A DNA stretch of 64,000 bases from Kiloniellales bacterium (GTDB taxonomy: Bacteria; Pseudomonadota; Alphaproteobacteria; Kiloniellales; JAKSDN01). The DNA is taken from contig JASJEC010000023.1 in assembly GCA_030064845.1 (NCBI GenBank), positions 1 through 64,000 of the forward strand, in the 5' to 3' direction. This document shows positions 20,035 through 29,783 of this stretch, piece by piece. Within the stretch, counting starts at the first letter, position 1. Each line of letters begins with the position of its first letter. Position numbers and translations under genes: made by a program. The notes below the pieces were generated by a model. That model saw only the letters and a program-made list of their open reading frames with translations. It searched no databases and was not told where the DNA came from.

Positions 20035-20787
20035 ATGTCTGCGGCCGATGCGCCCGGCGTCAAACCCTGGGAGGCGCGGGTGCTCACGCTCTTCCCCGAG
20101 GCCTTCCCCGGGCCGCTCGGCCTGAGCCTGGCGGGCCGGGCCTTGGAGCAGGGTTTGTGGGCGCTCAAGGTTCTGGACATCCGGGACTTCGCGCGCGATA
20201 AACACCGTTCGGTCGACGACCAGCCGTTCGGCGGCGGGCCGGGTATGGTCATGCGCCCCGACGTGGTCGACGCCGCGCTCGAGGCGGTTGCGGGCGAAGC
20301 GGGGCCGACGGTCTACCTGAGCCCCCGCGGCCGGCCGCTGAGCCAGGCGCGGGTCAGGGAGCTGGCCGGCGCGCCTGGGCTAACGCTGCTCTGCGGCCGC
20401 TACGAAGGGGTCGACCAGCGGGTGATCGAGGCCAGGGGCCTTGAGGAGGTCAGCATCGGGGACTATCTGCTGTCCGGCGGAGAGCCGGCGGCCGTGGTCC
20501 TGATCGACGCGGTGGTGCGCTTGTTGCCCGGAGTCATGGGCAACGTGTCGAGTTTGGAGGAAGAGTCGTTCGAGAGGGGCTTGTTGGAGTACCCCCTCTA
20601 TACCCGCCCGGCCGAGTGGCACGGTTTGAAGGTGCCGGAAGTTCTGGTTTCGGGTCATCATGAGAAGGTCCGCCTGTGGCGCCGAAAGGCGGCCGAGGCG
20701 ATCACGAGAGACCGCCGGCCCGACCTCTGGGCGACCTACCAGGCGGGTTTGAACAAGGACAAGGCCGGCGGCGCCGGCGACGCGTAA
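20035..20787 (+). CDS. trmD: tRNA (guanine37-N1)-methyltransferase TrmD
   Basis: A 250-residue SPOUT-class enzyme that methylates G37 of tRNAs next to the anticodon and prevents frameshifting. Visible marks are [39 protein letters not shown] (the SAM trefoil knot) and [13 protein letters not shown]. The start has a weak GAGGG site. It is separated from the TyrA-like gene by 176 bases that hold a small hairpin (AGCCGC...GCGGCT) and no gene, so it may have its own promoter. rplS follows after 11 bases. Confidence 0.97.
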   Translation: MSAADAPGVKPWEARVLTLFPEAFPGPLGLSLAGRALEQGLWALKVLDIRDFARDKHRSVDDQPFGGGPGMVMRPDVVDAALEAVAGEAGPTVYLSPRGRPLSQARVRELAGAPGLTLLCGRYEGVDQRVIEARGLEEVSIGDYLLSGGEPAAVVLIDAVVRLLPGVMGNVSSLEEESFERGLLEYPLYTRPAEWHGLKVPEVLVSGHHEKVRLWRRKAAEAITRDRRPDLWATYQAGLNKDKAGGAGDA

Positions 20788-20798
20788 GGATGAAGGCG

Positions 20799-21260
20799 AT
20801 GAACACGATACAGCAGCTCGAGCAGGAGCAGGTCACCAAGCTGATGGCGGCACGCGACGTGCCCGACTTCGCGCCCGGCGATACGCTGCGCGTCAACGTG
20901 AAGGTGGTCGAGGGCACGCGCGAGCGGCTCCAGGCTTTCGAGGGCGTGTGCATCGCGCGCAAGAACCGGGGGCTCAACTCCTCGTTCACCGTGCGCAAGA
21001 TCTCCTACGGCGAGGGCGTCGAGCGTATCTTCCCGCTGCACAGCCCGAGGATCGACTCGATCCAGGTGGTGCGGCGCGGCGACGTGCGCCGGGCCAAGCT
21101 CTATTATCTGCGCGGGCGCCGCGGCAAGTCGGCGCGCATCGCCGAGAAGACCACAGGTGCCGCCGGCAAGCTGATCACGGCGGAACGCGAGGCGGCCCAG
21201 GCCGAGAAGGCCCAGGCCCGGGCGGCGGCCAAGGCCGCGAAGGTGGAAGCGGCCGAGTAG
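20799..21260 (+). CDS. rplS: 50S ribosomal protein L19
   Basis: A 153-residue large-subunit protein at the 30S-50S interface. The body ([76 protein letters not shown]) is normal; the C-terminus (~115-153) is an Ala/Lys/Glu-rich tail, echoing the S16 tail. I choose the ATG at 20799, eight bases after TAAGGA; an ATG at 20790 overlaps that site. A GC hairpin (GCCGGC/GCCGGC) follows at 21261-21278 without a T-run. Confidence 0.95.
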   Translation: MNTIQQLEQEQVTKLMAARDVPDFAPGDTLRVNVKVVEGTRERLQAFEGVCIARKNRGLNSSFTVRKISYGEGVERIFPLHSPRIDSIQVVRRGDVRRAKLYYLRGRRGKSARIAEKTTGAAGKLITAEREAAQAEKAQARAAAKAAKVEAAE

Positions 21261-21408
21261 GCCGGCTGCGGGCCGGCGCCTGCCGAGGCGGCGCGCGACC
21301 CCGCGAAACCGAGAAACCTGTGAAGTTGTGAACCAAGGCGTCTGGCCTTAACCGGCGGGCGCGCCTAATCTTGTTGCGGGGGCCTGGGGGGCAAGCGCGG
21401 GGAAGGCT

Positions 21409-23046
21409 ATGGCCGTTCGTCTCCTCTCGATCGTTTGTCTGGCGGTCCTCTGGACCGCGCCGCCGCTTCAGGCCGGCGAGCTCGGCCAGCGGATCGCCGT
21501 AGAACTGCTCTCGGGCGCCGAGGCGGCCGGCTCAGACCGCGAAGCGGCCGTGCTCGCCGAGGTGACCCAGTTCTACTGGGACCGGGACATGGCGCCGCTG
21601 TGGGTCAGCCAAGCGGGCACGAACGGCAGGGCCCGGCAACTCTCGGCGATCTTGAGCGCGGCCGCCGAAGACGCGCTCGATCCCGACGACTACGAGGCCG
21701 ATGCCGTCAGGTCCCTGATCGCCGCGACCGACCCGGACCTTCTGGCGCAGCTCGAAGTGCGCCTCAGCATGGCGCTGGTTCAGCTCGCTTCCGACCTGGG
21801 CGAGGGGCGGGTCACGCCCCAGGTGGCCGATCTCGAGCTCTTCGTGCTGCGAGACGGGGTCCACCCGTCGCGGGTCCTGACCGCGGCCGCGGAAGCCGGG
21901 GACCTCGCCGCCCTGATGGCCAGCTACCGTCCCCAGACCCCGCGCTATGCCCGGCTGACGCGGGCGCTCGCCCATTACCGGGAGCTCGCGCGCGGCGGCG
22001 GCTGGCAGCCGATCCCCGAGGGTCACTCGCTGAAGCCCGGGATGACCGATCCCAGGGTCGGCCTGCTGCGCGAGCGCCTCAGGCTCTGGGGCGACCTGGC
22101 GCCGGACGACGACATGGCGGGCGCCGGCGGCGATCCCGATTTCTTCGACGAGCAGCTCGCCGAGGCGGTCGAGCGCATGCAGTACCGCCACGGCCTCGGG
22201 GTCGACGCCGCCGTCGGTCCAAAGACCCTGGCGGCCCTCAACGTGCCGGTCGAGGCCCGGATCGAGCAGATGGTCCTCAACCTGGAGCGCCGGCGCTGGA
22301 TGCCCGACGACCTGGGCCAGCGCTACATCTTCGTCAATCTCGCCGACTTCTCGCTCAAGCTGGTCGACGAGCCCAAGACGCTGCTGGCGCAGCGCGTCGT
22401 GATCGGCAAGACCTTCCACATGACGCCGGTCTTCAGCGACGAGATGACCTACCTGGAGATCAACCCCTTCTGGCACGTGCCGCCGAGCATCGCCCGCCGC
22501 TCGATCCTGCCGAAGATCAAGCGCGACGTTAACTATCTGGCGGACAACAAGTTCACGCTTTTCAGCGACTGGAGCGGCGACGCCACCGTGGTCGACCCCA
22601 AGACGGTCGACTGGTCGGACTACACCGGCCGCTTCCCCTACAAGCTGCGGCAGGGCTCGGGCGACGGCAACGCGCTCGGCCGGATCAAGTTCATGTTCCC
22701 GAACCGCTTCAGCGTCTACCTGCACGGCACCCCGGCGAAATCCCTGTTCGAGAAGTCCCAGCGGGACTTCAGCTCGGGCTGTGTCCGGGTCGAGGACCCC
22801 CCGGGCCTCGCCGCTGGGGTTCTCTCCGGCGAGCCGGACTGGTCGCTGGAACAGATCCAGGCGGCCATCGATTCCGGTAAGCGGCGGGTCGTGACGCTCC
22901 CCGAGCCCCTGCCGGTGCACATCAGCTACCTGACGGCCTGGGTGAACAAAGACGGCAGCGTTCACTTCCGCCGGGACATCTACCAGCGCGACCGCCTGCT
23001 GGCCGAGGCCTTGCTCGGGCCGCGCGCGACGCGGATCAGCTATTGA
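21409..23046 (+). CDS. Periplasmic L,D-transpeptidase (YcbB/LdtD-like)
   Basis: A 545-residue peptidoglycan cross-linking enzyme. A signal peptide covers 1-22 (cleavage after PPLQA). An N-terminal helical scaffold domain is followed by a peptidoglycan-binding helix bundle (FDEQLAEAVERMQYRHGL to about 285) and the YkuD catalytic domain from ~310. The active-site motif spans His439 (LHGTP) and Cys458 (SSGCVRV). Size and domain order match LdtD, which makes 3-3 cross-links. It lies just upstream of the DUF882 murein peptidase-like gene, a pairing also seen as ycbB-ycbK in enterics. Confidence 0.93.
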   Translation: MAVRLLSIVCLAVLWTAPPLQAGELGQRIAVELLSGAEAAGSDREAAVLAEVTQFYWDRDMAPLWVSQAGTNGRARQLSAILSAAAEDALDPDDYEADAVRSLIAATDPDLLAQLEVRLSMALVQLASDLGEGRVTPQVADLELFVLRDGVHPSRVLTAAAEAGDLAALMASYRPQTPRYARLTRALAHYRELARGGGWQPIPEGHSLKPGMTDPRVGLLRERLRLWGDLAPDDDMAGAGGDPDFFDEQLAEAVERMQYRHGLGVDAAVGPKTLAALNVPVEARIEQMVLNLERRRWMPDDLGQRYIFVNLADFSLKLVDEPKTLLAQRVVIGKTFHMTPVFSDEMTYLEINPFWHVPPSIARRSILPKIKRDVNYLADNKFTLFSDWSGDATVVDPKTVDWSDYTGRFPYKLRQGSGDGNALGRIKFMFPNRFSVYLHGTPAKSLFEKSQRDFSSGCVRVEDPPGLAAGVLSGEPDWSLEQIQAAIDSGKRRVVTLPEPLPVHISYLTAWVNKDGSVHFRRDIYQRDRLLAEALLGPRATRISY

Positions 23047-23136
23047 TAACCGGCGGTGCCGGCCGCTCCCGGAGATTGCACGCGGGCGTCGCGCGCTGTA
23101 TCTAGGGGCGAATCGTCATGTTGGTTAAGAGGCATT

Positions 23137-23745
23137 ATGGTTAATCAAGCAGTACCGATGAGCGGCCAGACCGGCCCGAACCTCCTGCCGTCGCGCCGGC
23201 GGTTCCTGTTCCACGTCGGCGCCGGCGCCGCAGCCGCCGCGACCGTCGGCCTCGTGCCCGCCGGGAGCGCCCTGGCCGCCCGGCTCGGCCTGCCGCCGGA
23301 GCGCAGCCTCTCGTTCCGCTCGCTGCATACCGGCGAGCGGCTGACGGCCCGCTACGTCCGTGGCGGCCAGCACGACGCCGAGGGTCTGGCCGCGATCGAC
23401 CATATCCTGCGCGACTGGCGCACGGGTGAGGTGTACCGCATGGACCGGGGGGTCCTCGACCTGCTCTACGCGGTGCGGCGCCGGCTCGACAGCGACGCGC
23501 CGATCGAGATCATCTCCGCCTACCGCTCGCCCAAGACCAACGCCAAGCTGGCCGGCCGCAGCGGCGGGGTCGCCAAGCGGAGCCTCCACATGCGCGGCAT
23601 GGCGATCGATTTCCGCCTGCCCGAGCGCGATCTCGCGGCGGTTCACCGGACGGCCCTCGACATGAAGGCGGGCGGCGTCGGGCTCTACACCCGCTCCGGC
23701 TTCCTGCACGTCGACACCGGCCGGGTCCGCCGCTGGGGCAGCTAG
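23137..23745 (+). CDS. Tat-exported DUF882 (YcbK-like) M15-type murein peptidase
   Basis: A 202-residue exported protein. The N-terminus has a twin-arginine signal ([19 protein letters not shown]) with cleavage near SALAA. The zinc-site pattern of the M15/DUF882 fold is complete: His151 and Asp158 in [11 protein letters not shown] and His191 in [19 protein letters not shown] is the usual upstream block. E. coli YcbK homologues act in the periplasm on murein. Start: ATG at 23137 after AAGAGG; a longer frame to 23056 adds non-conserved residues. Its stop codon overlaps a palindromic repeat remnant. Confidence 0.92.
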   Translation: MVNQAVPMSGQTGPNLLPSRRRFLFHVGAGAAAAATVGLVPAGSALAARLGLPPERSLSFRSLHTGERLTARYVRGGQHDAEGLAAIDHILRDWRTGEVYRMDRGVLDLLYAVRRRLDSDAPIEIISAYRSPKTNAKLAGRSGGVAKRSLHMRGMAIDFRLPERDLAAVHRTALDMKAGGVGLYTRSGFLHVDTGRVRRWGS

Positions 23746-23760
23746 AGCGGATCTGCTCCA
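23743..23760. repeat. Short remnant of the 65-bp palindromic element
   Basis: TAGAGCGGAT followed directly by CTGCTCCA joins the two ends of the 65-bp element seen at 31586 and 31662, with the middle missing. Its first three bases are the stop codon of the DUF882 gene. It looks like a deletion derivative. The rest of the gap to leuC shows no gene. Confidence 0.4.
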
Positions 23761-23860
23761 GCGGGCTGATTCGGGCGCCCGCGGCCTTTCCGTGGCGGGC
23801 CTGCCGCGCTATTCTCCAGCCTCTTGGGATGGACAGCCTTTTGTTGGGGGAGGCCGCGCC

Positions 23861-25282
<1,422 letters not shown>

Positions 25283-25287
25283 GCGCC

Positions 25288-25581
25288 ATGGCGCAGCCGA
25301 TCATCCTCAAGCCCGACCAGCCGGAAGCGGAAGAGAGCGCGCCGGAGCTGACGGTGCGCGACCGCCGGACCGGCAAGCTGCGCAGCGTGCGCGGCGTGGT
25401 CTGGACCCTGGAGGCGCCCGAGCCGCGCCGGCGCCTCGAGCTCTGGGAGCGCGACCAGCGGCGCGGCGGCCTGACCAAGGTGCTGTCCTGGCAGGACCGC
25501 CGGGAAACGCCGCGCTGGGGCGAGCGCGATCCCGAAGAGGTCGACCTGGAGCTGCTCACCGCCTATTGGATGGGGTACTAG
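25288..25581 (+). CDS. Small charged hypothetical protein between leuC and leuD
   Basis: A 97-residue acidic/basic mixed protein with no signal or membrane segment. It starts five bases after the leuC stop (ATG at 25288, weak GGGGTAGG upstream) and ends 11 bases before leuD, whose AGGAGG site follows its stop. The tight fit on both sides makes it a true gene and not spacer. Readable features are a central strand-like stretch ([21 protein letters not shown]), Trp-rich positions and an acidic C-terminal half ([17 protein letters not shown]). No family is recognised; a role with isopropylmalate dehydratase assembly or regulation is only suggested by position. Confidence 0.75.
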   Translation: MAQPIILKPDQPEAEESAPELTVRDRRTGKLRSVRGVVWTLEAPEPRRRLELWERDQRRGGLTKVLSWQDRRETPRWGERDPEEVDLELLTAYWMGY

Positions 25582-25592
25582 GAGGTACCGGG

Positions 25593-26201
25593 ATGGACAA
25601 GTTCACGACCCTGACGGCCGTGGCCGCGCCTCTGCCGATGGTCAACGTCGACACCGACAAGATCATCCCGGCGCGCTACCTCAAGACGATCAAGCGCAGC
25701 GGCCTGGGCGAGGGCCTGTTCCGCGACCTGCGCTACGGGAAGGACGGCGAGAAGACCGACTTCGTGCTCAACCAGCCGGCCTACGAGAAGGCCCAGGTCC
25801 TGGTGGTCGGCGACAACTTCGGCTGCGGCTCGTCGCGCGAGCACGCGCCCTGGGCACTGCTCGACTTCGGCATCCGCTGCGTGATCGGCACCTCCTTCGC
25901 CGACATCTTCCACAACAACTGCTTCAAGAACGGGATCCTGCCGATCGTTCTTCCCAAGGAAGAGGTCGACAAGCTGATGGACGACGCCGAGCGCGGCGCC
26001 AACGCGACCATCACGGTCGACCTCGAGTCCCAGACCATCCAGGGCCCGGACGGCGGCACGATCCGTTTCGAGGTCGACCCTTGGCGCAAGCACTGCCTGC
26101 TGAACGGCCTCGACGACATCGGCCTGACCCTGGCGAAGGCCTCGGCCATCGACGCCTTCGAGGCCAAGCAGCAGCAGACCGAGCCCTGGCTCCAGCGGTA
26201 G
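25593..26201 (+). CDS. leuD: 3-isopropylmalate dehydratase small subunit
   Basis: A 202-residue swivelling domain partner of Leu[16 protein letters not shown] and [17 protein letters not shown] are family marks, with [17 protein letters not shown] following. The ATG at 25593 has a strong AGGAGG seven bases upstream. It completes the dehydratase, and leuB lies 297 bases away across a repeat-rich gap. Confidence 0.96.
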   Translation: MDKFTTLTAVAAPLPMVNVDTDKIIPARYLKTIKRSGLGEGLFRDLRYGKDGEKTDFVLNQPAYEKAQVLVVGDNFGCGSSREHAPWALLDFGIRCVIGTSFADIFHNNCFKNGILPIVLPKEEVDKLMDDAERGANATITVDLESQTIQGPDGGTIRFEVDPWRKHCLLNGLDDIGLTLAKASAIDAFEAKQQQTEPWLQR

Positions 26202-26232
26202 CAACTTCCAAGGACGAGGCTAGCTGGCACCA

Positions 26233-26307
26233 TCACCCTTCGACAGGCTCAGGGTGAGGGGGAGATGTTTCAGCATTTACCCTCATCCTGAGCTTGTCGA
26301 AGGATGA
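26233..26307. repeat. Palindromic repeat pair, CCCTTCGACAGGCTCAGGG type
   Basis: Left arm 26233-26260 (core CCCTTCGACAGGCTCAGGG) and right arm 26280-26307 (core TCCTGAGCTTGTCGAAGGA) are inverted copies with a 19-base spacer. Each arm is itself partly palindromic (TCACCCT/AGGGTGA). A second copy lies at 54099-54216. This element type is widespread between genes of alphaproteobacteria. Confidence 0.85.
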
Positions 26308-26342
26308 CCGTGATCAAATGCTCCAGGCTGTTTCAGCTCTGT

Positions 26343-26407
26343 TAGAGCAAGTCTGGGTCTGACGGCATCGCCAGACGCAATTGATCAAACCCGGTAGCTC
26401 CGCTCCA
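26343..26407. repeat. 65-bp palindromic element, degenerate copy
   Basis: Begins TAGAGC and ends GCTCCA over exactly 65 bases, the same length as the pair at 31586 and 31662. Inner pairing is weaker, and the stretch ATCAAACCCGG is shared with the 31662 copy in orientation-specific form. It occupies the leuD-leuB gap with the preceding repeat. Confidence 0.5.
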
Positions 26408-26498
26408 GATTGGGAGCGGCTGATCTTGCGCCGCCCCGTCGTTTGGGCTACCCGAAACGCCGCGTAAGGCCGGAAGAAACCAAGGGGGGAGGCGCGCC

Positions 26499-27611
26499 AT
26501 GCCGTCGAACAGAAGAGTCCTGCTGCTGCCCGGAGACGGCATCGGCCCGGAGTGCGTTGCCCAGGTGACCCGCGTCCTCGACTGGATGGGCGCCGAGGGC
26601 CTGGCTGGTTTCGACATCGAGGAGGACCTGGTCGGCGGCGCCGCGATCGACGCCCACGGCGTGCCCCTGGCCGACGCGACCCTGGACAAGGCCATGGCCG
26701 CCGACGCCGTGCTGCTCGGCGCGGTCGGCGGGCCGAAGTGGGACGGCCTGCCCTTCGAGATCAAGCCGGAGCGCGGCCTCCTGAAGCTGCGTAAAGAGAT
26801 GGAGCTCTTCGCCAACCTGCGCCCTGCGCTCTGCTTCGAGGCCCTGGTCTCGGCCTCGACCCTGAAGCCGGAGATCGTGCAGGGCCTCGACATCATGATC
26901 GTCCGCGAGCTGACCGGCGGCATCTACTTCGGCGAGCCGCGCGGCATCGAGACCTTGCCGGACGGCTCGCGGCGCGGCGTCAACACCCAAACCTACACCA
27001 CCGGCGAGATCCACCGGGTCGCCCGGGTCGCCTTCGAGCTGGCCGCCAAGCGCGACCGGCGGGTCTGCTCCGTGGAGAAGGCCAACGTCATGGAGTCGGG
27101 CGTGCTCTGGCGCGAGGAGGTGCAGAAGCTGCACGACGCCGACTACGCCGACATCGCGCTCTCCCACATGTACGCTGACAACTGCGCCATGCAGCTGGTG
27201 CGCGATCCCAAGCAGTTCGACGTGATCGTGACCGACAACCTGTTCGGCGACCTGCTGTCCGACGCGGCGGCCATGCTGACCGGCTCGCTCGGCATGCTGC
27301 CCTCGGCCTCGCTCGGCGCGGCCGACGCGGAAGGCAACCGCAAGGCGCTCTACGAGCCGGTCCACGGCAGCGCGCCCGACATCGCGGGACAGGACAAGGC
27401 CAATCCGCTGGCCTGCCTGCTCAGTCTCGCCATGATGCTGCGCTATTCCTTCGACGACGCGCGCGGGGCGGACTTGGTCGAGGGCGCGGTCGCCCGCGTG
27501 CTCGACCGGGGCCTGCGCACCGCCGACATCATGCAGGACGGCATGACCCAGGTCTCGACCGGCGCGATGGGCAACGCGGTGCTCGAGGAGCTTGGTTCAC
27601 GGACGCGCTAA
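26499..27611 (+). CDS. leuB: 3-isopropylmalate dehydrogenase
   Basis: A 370-residue NAD-dependent decarboxylating dehydrogenase, third step of leucine synthesis. [10 protein letters not shown] near residue 7, the substrate loop [31 protein letters not shown], and the NAD site [18 protein letters not shown] are visible. [10 protein letters not shown] and [15 protein letters not shown] complete the active site. Start ATG has GGGGGGAGG upstream. A hairpin terminator lies 229 bases after the stop. Confidence 0.97.
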   Translation: MPSNRRVLLLPGDGIGPECVAQVTRVLDWMGAEGLAGFDIEEDLVGGAAIDAHGVPLADATLDKAMAADAVLLGAVGGPKWDGLPFEIKPERGLLKLRKEMELFANLRPALCFEALVSASTLKPEIVQGLDIMIVRELTGGIYFGEPRGIETLPDGSRRGVNTQTYTTGEIHRVARVAFELAAKRDRRVCSVEKANVMESGVLWREEVQKLHDADYADIALSHMYADNCAMQLVRDPKQFDVIVTDNLFGDLLSDAAAMLTGSLGMLPSASLGAADAEGNRKALYEPVHGSAPDIAGQDKANPLACLLSLAMMLRYSFDDARGADLVEGAVARVLDRGLRTADIMQDGMTQVSTGAMGNAVLEELGSRTR

Positions 27612-27839
27612 AGCAGATCCGTCGCGGCGGGTGACGTCGCCTCACAAGCCCTTGATTGGACTTCCCCTGGGGAAACCCCATTTGAGCTTAGTCTCTTCGG
27701 GATAAGAGGGTCGAGAGAACGAGAGCCCTCGGTGGCCATCGCAGCCCGCCCGGGCGGCGATCTGGCGGTCAGCCCTCCGCCGGCGCTGCCGCCCTCGAAG
27801 AACAGCTCCAAAGCCTCTCTGCGTTTTGGTAAACGCAAT

Positions 27840-27870
27840 GGGCCGCCCCGTAACGGGCGGCCCCTTCTTC
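27840..27870 (+). terminator. Intrinsic-type terminator downstream of leuB
   Basis: GGGCCGCCC (27840-27848), loop CGTAAC, and GGGCGGCCC (27855-27863) form a perfect 9-bp stem followed by CTTCTTC. The stretch between leuB and the hairpin (27612-27839) shows no convincing gene on either strand. Confidence 0.62.
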
Positions 27871-27964
27871 ATCGTCTTCTAAAGTTCACACTGCCTCGAG
27901 TTGCACCGGGGGCCGGGAGCACTTAAGTTGGGGGTTCTGTTCCTCAAACGCGGGAGTCCCCGGA

Positions 27965-28135
27965 ATGCTCAAGTATGCCCTGGTTGCAGCGGCTGTCATC
28001 GGCTTCACCGCCCCGGCCCTCGCCTGCAGCGGATCCATGAAAACGGCTAGCACCAGCAGCCTCGAGGTTGCCCAGACCGATCAGGCGACCAAGCCTCTGC
28101 CGCAGACTCAACGGCCCCAGGGCCGCACCCAGTAG
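27965..28135 (+). CDS. 56-residue secreted peptide of alphaproteobacterial type
   Basis: A signal peptide (MLKYALVAAAVIGFTAPALA) with an ALA cleavage site leaves a 36-residue mature peptide beginning with Cys, rich in Thr, Gln and Pro. Similar short secreted proteins with a Cys just after the signal and a VAQTD-like segment are frequent and uncharacterised in alphaproteobacteria. The ATG at 27965 has CGGGAG upstream. The site does not match a strict lipobox (Ala at -3), so it is probably cut by signal peptidase I. It is preceded by a terminator and lies 137 bases before asd, and so is likely a separate short transcript. Confidence 0.68.
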   Translation: MLKYALVAAAVIGFTAPALACSGSMKTASTSSLEVAQTDQATKPLPQTQRPQGRTQ

Positions 28136-28272
28136 AGCCTTGTTCCGGGCGACGCCCAGCGCGCGCCCGCATGCTTGAGCGCCGCCGCCGGCAAGCCGGC
28201 TGCGGCGCTTGAATTTTGCGCGGAGAGGGCGTACCTCCTAGCCTCCTTAATCGGATTGGGGCGGAGAGTTCC

Positions 28273-29289
28273 ATGGGCTACAGAGTTGCCGTCGCCGGCG
28301 CGACGGGAGCGGTCGGACGCGAGATCCTGACCACGCTCTCGGAGCGGGCCTTTCCGGCGGACGACGTGATCGCACTGGCGTCGGAGCGTTCGGCCGGCGC
28401 CACCGTGTCGTTCGGCGAGGACGACGAGCTCAAAGTCCAGAACCTCTCGACCTTCGACTTCAAGGGCACCGACATCCTGCTCTCCTCGCCCGGGGCCAAG
28501 GTCTCGGCCGAGCAGGCGCCGCGCGCCGCCAAGGCCGGCGCCGTGGTGATCGACAACACCTCGCAGTTCCGCATGGACCCGGAGGTTCCCCTGGTGGTGC
28601 CCGAGGTCAATCCCGACGACATCGCGGGCTACACCCGCCGCCACATCATCGCCAATCCGAACTGCTCGACCATCCAGATGGTGACGGCCCTGAAGCCGCT
28701 GCACGACCTGGCGCGCATCAATCGGGTCGTGGTGGCGACCTACCAGTCGGTCTCGGGCTCCGGCAAGGACGCCATGGACGAGCTGTTCAATCAGACCCGC
28801 GGGATCTACGTGAACGAGCCGGTCCGCCCGGAACAGTTCACCAAGCAGATCGCCTTCAACGTGATTCCCCACATCGACGTCTTCATGGACGACGGCTCGA
28901 CCAAGGAAGAGTGGAAGATGGTGGTCGAGACCAAGAAGATCCTCGACCCGGCGATCAAGATCAGCGCCACCTGCGTGCGCGTGCCGGTCTTCATCGGCCA
29001 CGCCGAGGCGGTCAACCTGGAATTCGAGAACCCGATCGAGGTCGAGGAGGCGCGCGACGCCCTGCGCGCCGCGCCGGGCGTCACGGTGATCGACCACCGG
29101 CTCGACGAGGGCTACGTCACCCCAGCCGAGTGCGCCGGCGAGGACGCGGTCTTCGTCAGCCGCATCCGCAGCGACCCGACGGTCGAGCACGGCCTCGCGC
29201 TCTGGGTCGTCTCGGACAACCTGCGCAAGGGCGCGGCGCTCAACGCCGTGCAGATCGCCGAGAAGCTGACCAGCGACTACCTTAACTGA
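28273..29289 (+). CDS. asd: Aspartate-semialdehyde dehydrogenase
   Basis: A 338-residue NADPH enzyme that reduces aspartyl phosphate to the semialdehyde, the branch point for lysine, threonine, methionine and diaminopimelate. Cofactor motif VAGATGAVGREIL at 7-19; the nucleophile Cys131 in NPNCSTIQM; QSVSGSGKDAMDEL and VPVFIGHAE for substrate binding. Start at ATG 28273. The 3' end overlaps the convergent GIY-YIG gene by 13 bases. Confidence 0.97.
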   Translation: MGYRVAVAGATGAVGREILTTLSERAFPADDVIALASERSAGATVSFGEDDELKVQNLSTFDFKGTDILLSSPGAKVSAEQAPRAAKAGAVVIDNTSQFRMDPEVPLVVPEVNPDDIAGYTRRHIIANPNCSTIQMVTALKPLHDLARINRVVVATYQSVSGSGKDAMDELFNQTRGIYVNEPVRPEQFTKQIAFNVIPHIDVFMDDGSTKEEWKMVVETKKILDPAIKISATCVRVPVFIGHAEAVNLEFENPIEVEEARDALRAAPGVTVIDHRLDEGYVTPAECAGEDAVFVSRIRSDPTVEHGLALWVVSDNLRKGAALNAVQIAEKLTSDYLN

Positions 29290-29705
29290 TCCGCTCTCGG
29301 CTCGAAATCCGCCGGGACCGAGGTGAGATGCGCCGGGCAGCGCCGGCAGTCTGAGCTGCCGAATCCCGGGACCGGGACGCCCGCGCCTCTGACCGCCAGA
29401 ACCCGCCTTAGCAATGCGCACTCCTGGCCCCCGGGCACGCCGGCCAGGACGGTCACGCGGCCGGCCGACGTCAGGTGGTCGATATGCCAGCGCAACGCCT
29501 TGTCCGGGCGCAGGTGGCGGCCGATCCGCGCCCGCAGACCGCCCGGTCCATAGGCGCTGCCACAGTAGGCGTAACGGCCGGGGGCGAGCACCACGGCGCT
29601 GCGCGCCTTGAGATCGAGCGCGAGCTCCCGCGTCAGGTCGATGACCAGAACGTAGGCGCCCGGTTCCCGGGGCAGGCGGCAGAGTTCTCGGCTGGGGACG
29701 ATCAT
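29277..29705 (-). CDS. GIY-YIG/DUF123-family small nuclease-like protein
   Basis: A 142-residue protein of the DUF123 group related to GIY-YIG endonucleases: GAYVLVIDL, GRYAYCGSAYGPGGLRARIG and KALRWHIDHLT are visible. Three cysteines near the C-terminus (ECALL, SSDCRRCPAH) could bind zinc. Activity of this group is not established. The ATG at 29703-29705 is taken; an upstream TTG at 29724-29726 is possible, and neither has a good ribosome site. It overlaps asd tail to tail. Confidence 0.8.
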   Translation of the reverse strand: MIVPSRELCRLPREPGAYVLVIDLTRELALDLKARSAVVLAPGRYAYCGSAYGPGGLRARIGRHLRPDKALRWHIDHLTSAGRVTVLAGVPGGQECALLRRVLAVRGAGVPVPGFGSSDCRRCPAHLTSVPADFEPRADQLR

Positions 29706-29783
29706 CGGCACGCCGGATTTCAACAAACCGGTCGGTGGTGTATCAAGCTTGCATCTTAGGTCGATTCGGCGCGGAGGTGGGCC

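Noticed and set aside
27608-27872. Minus-strand open frames after leuB (76 residues each in two frames)
   Set aside because: No ribosome site, overlapping frames and a terminator inside; composition looks like GC-rich shadow.
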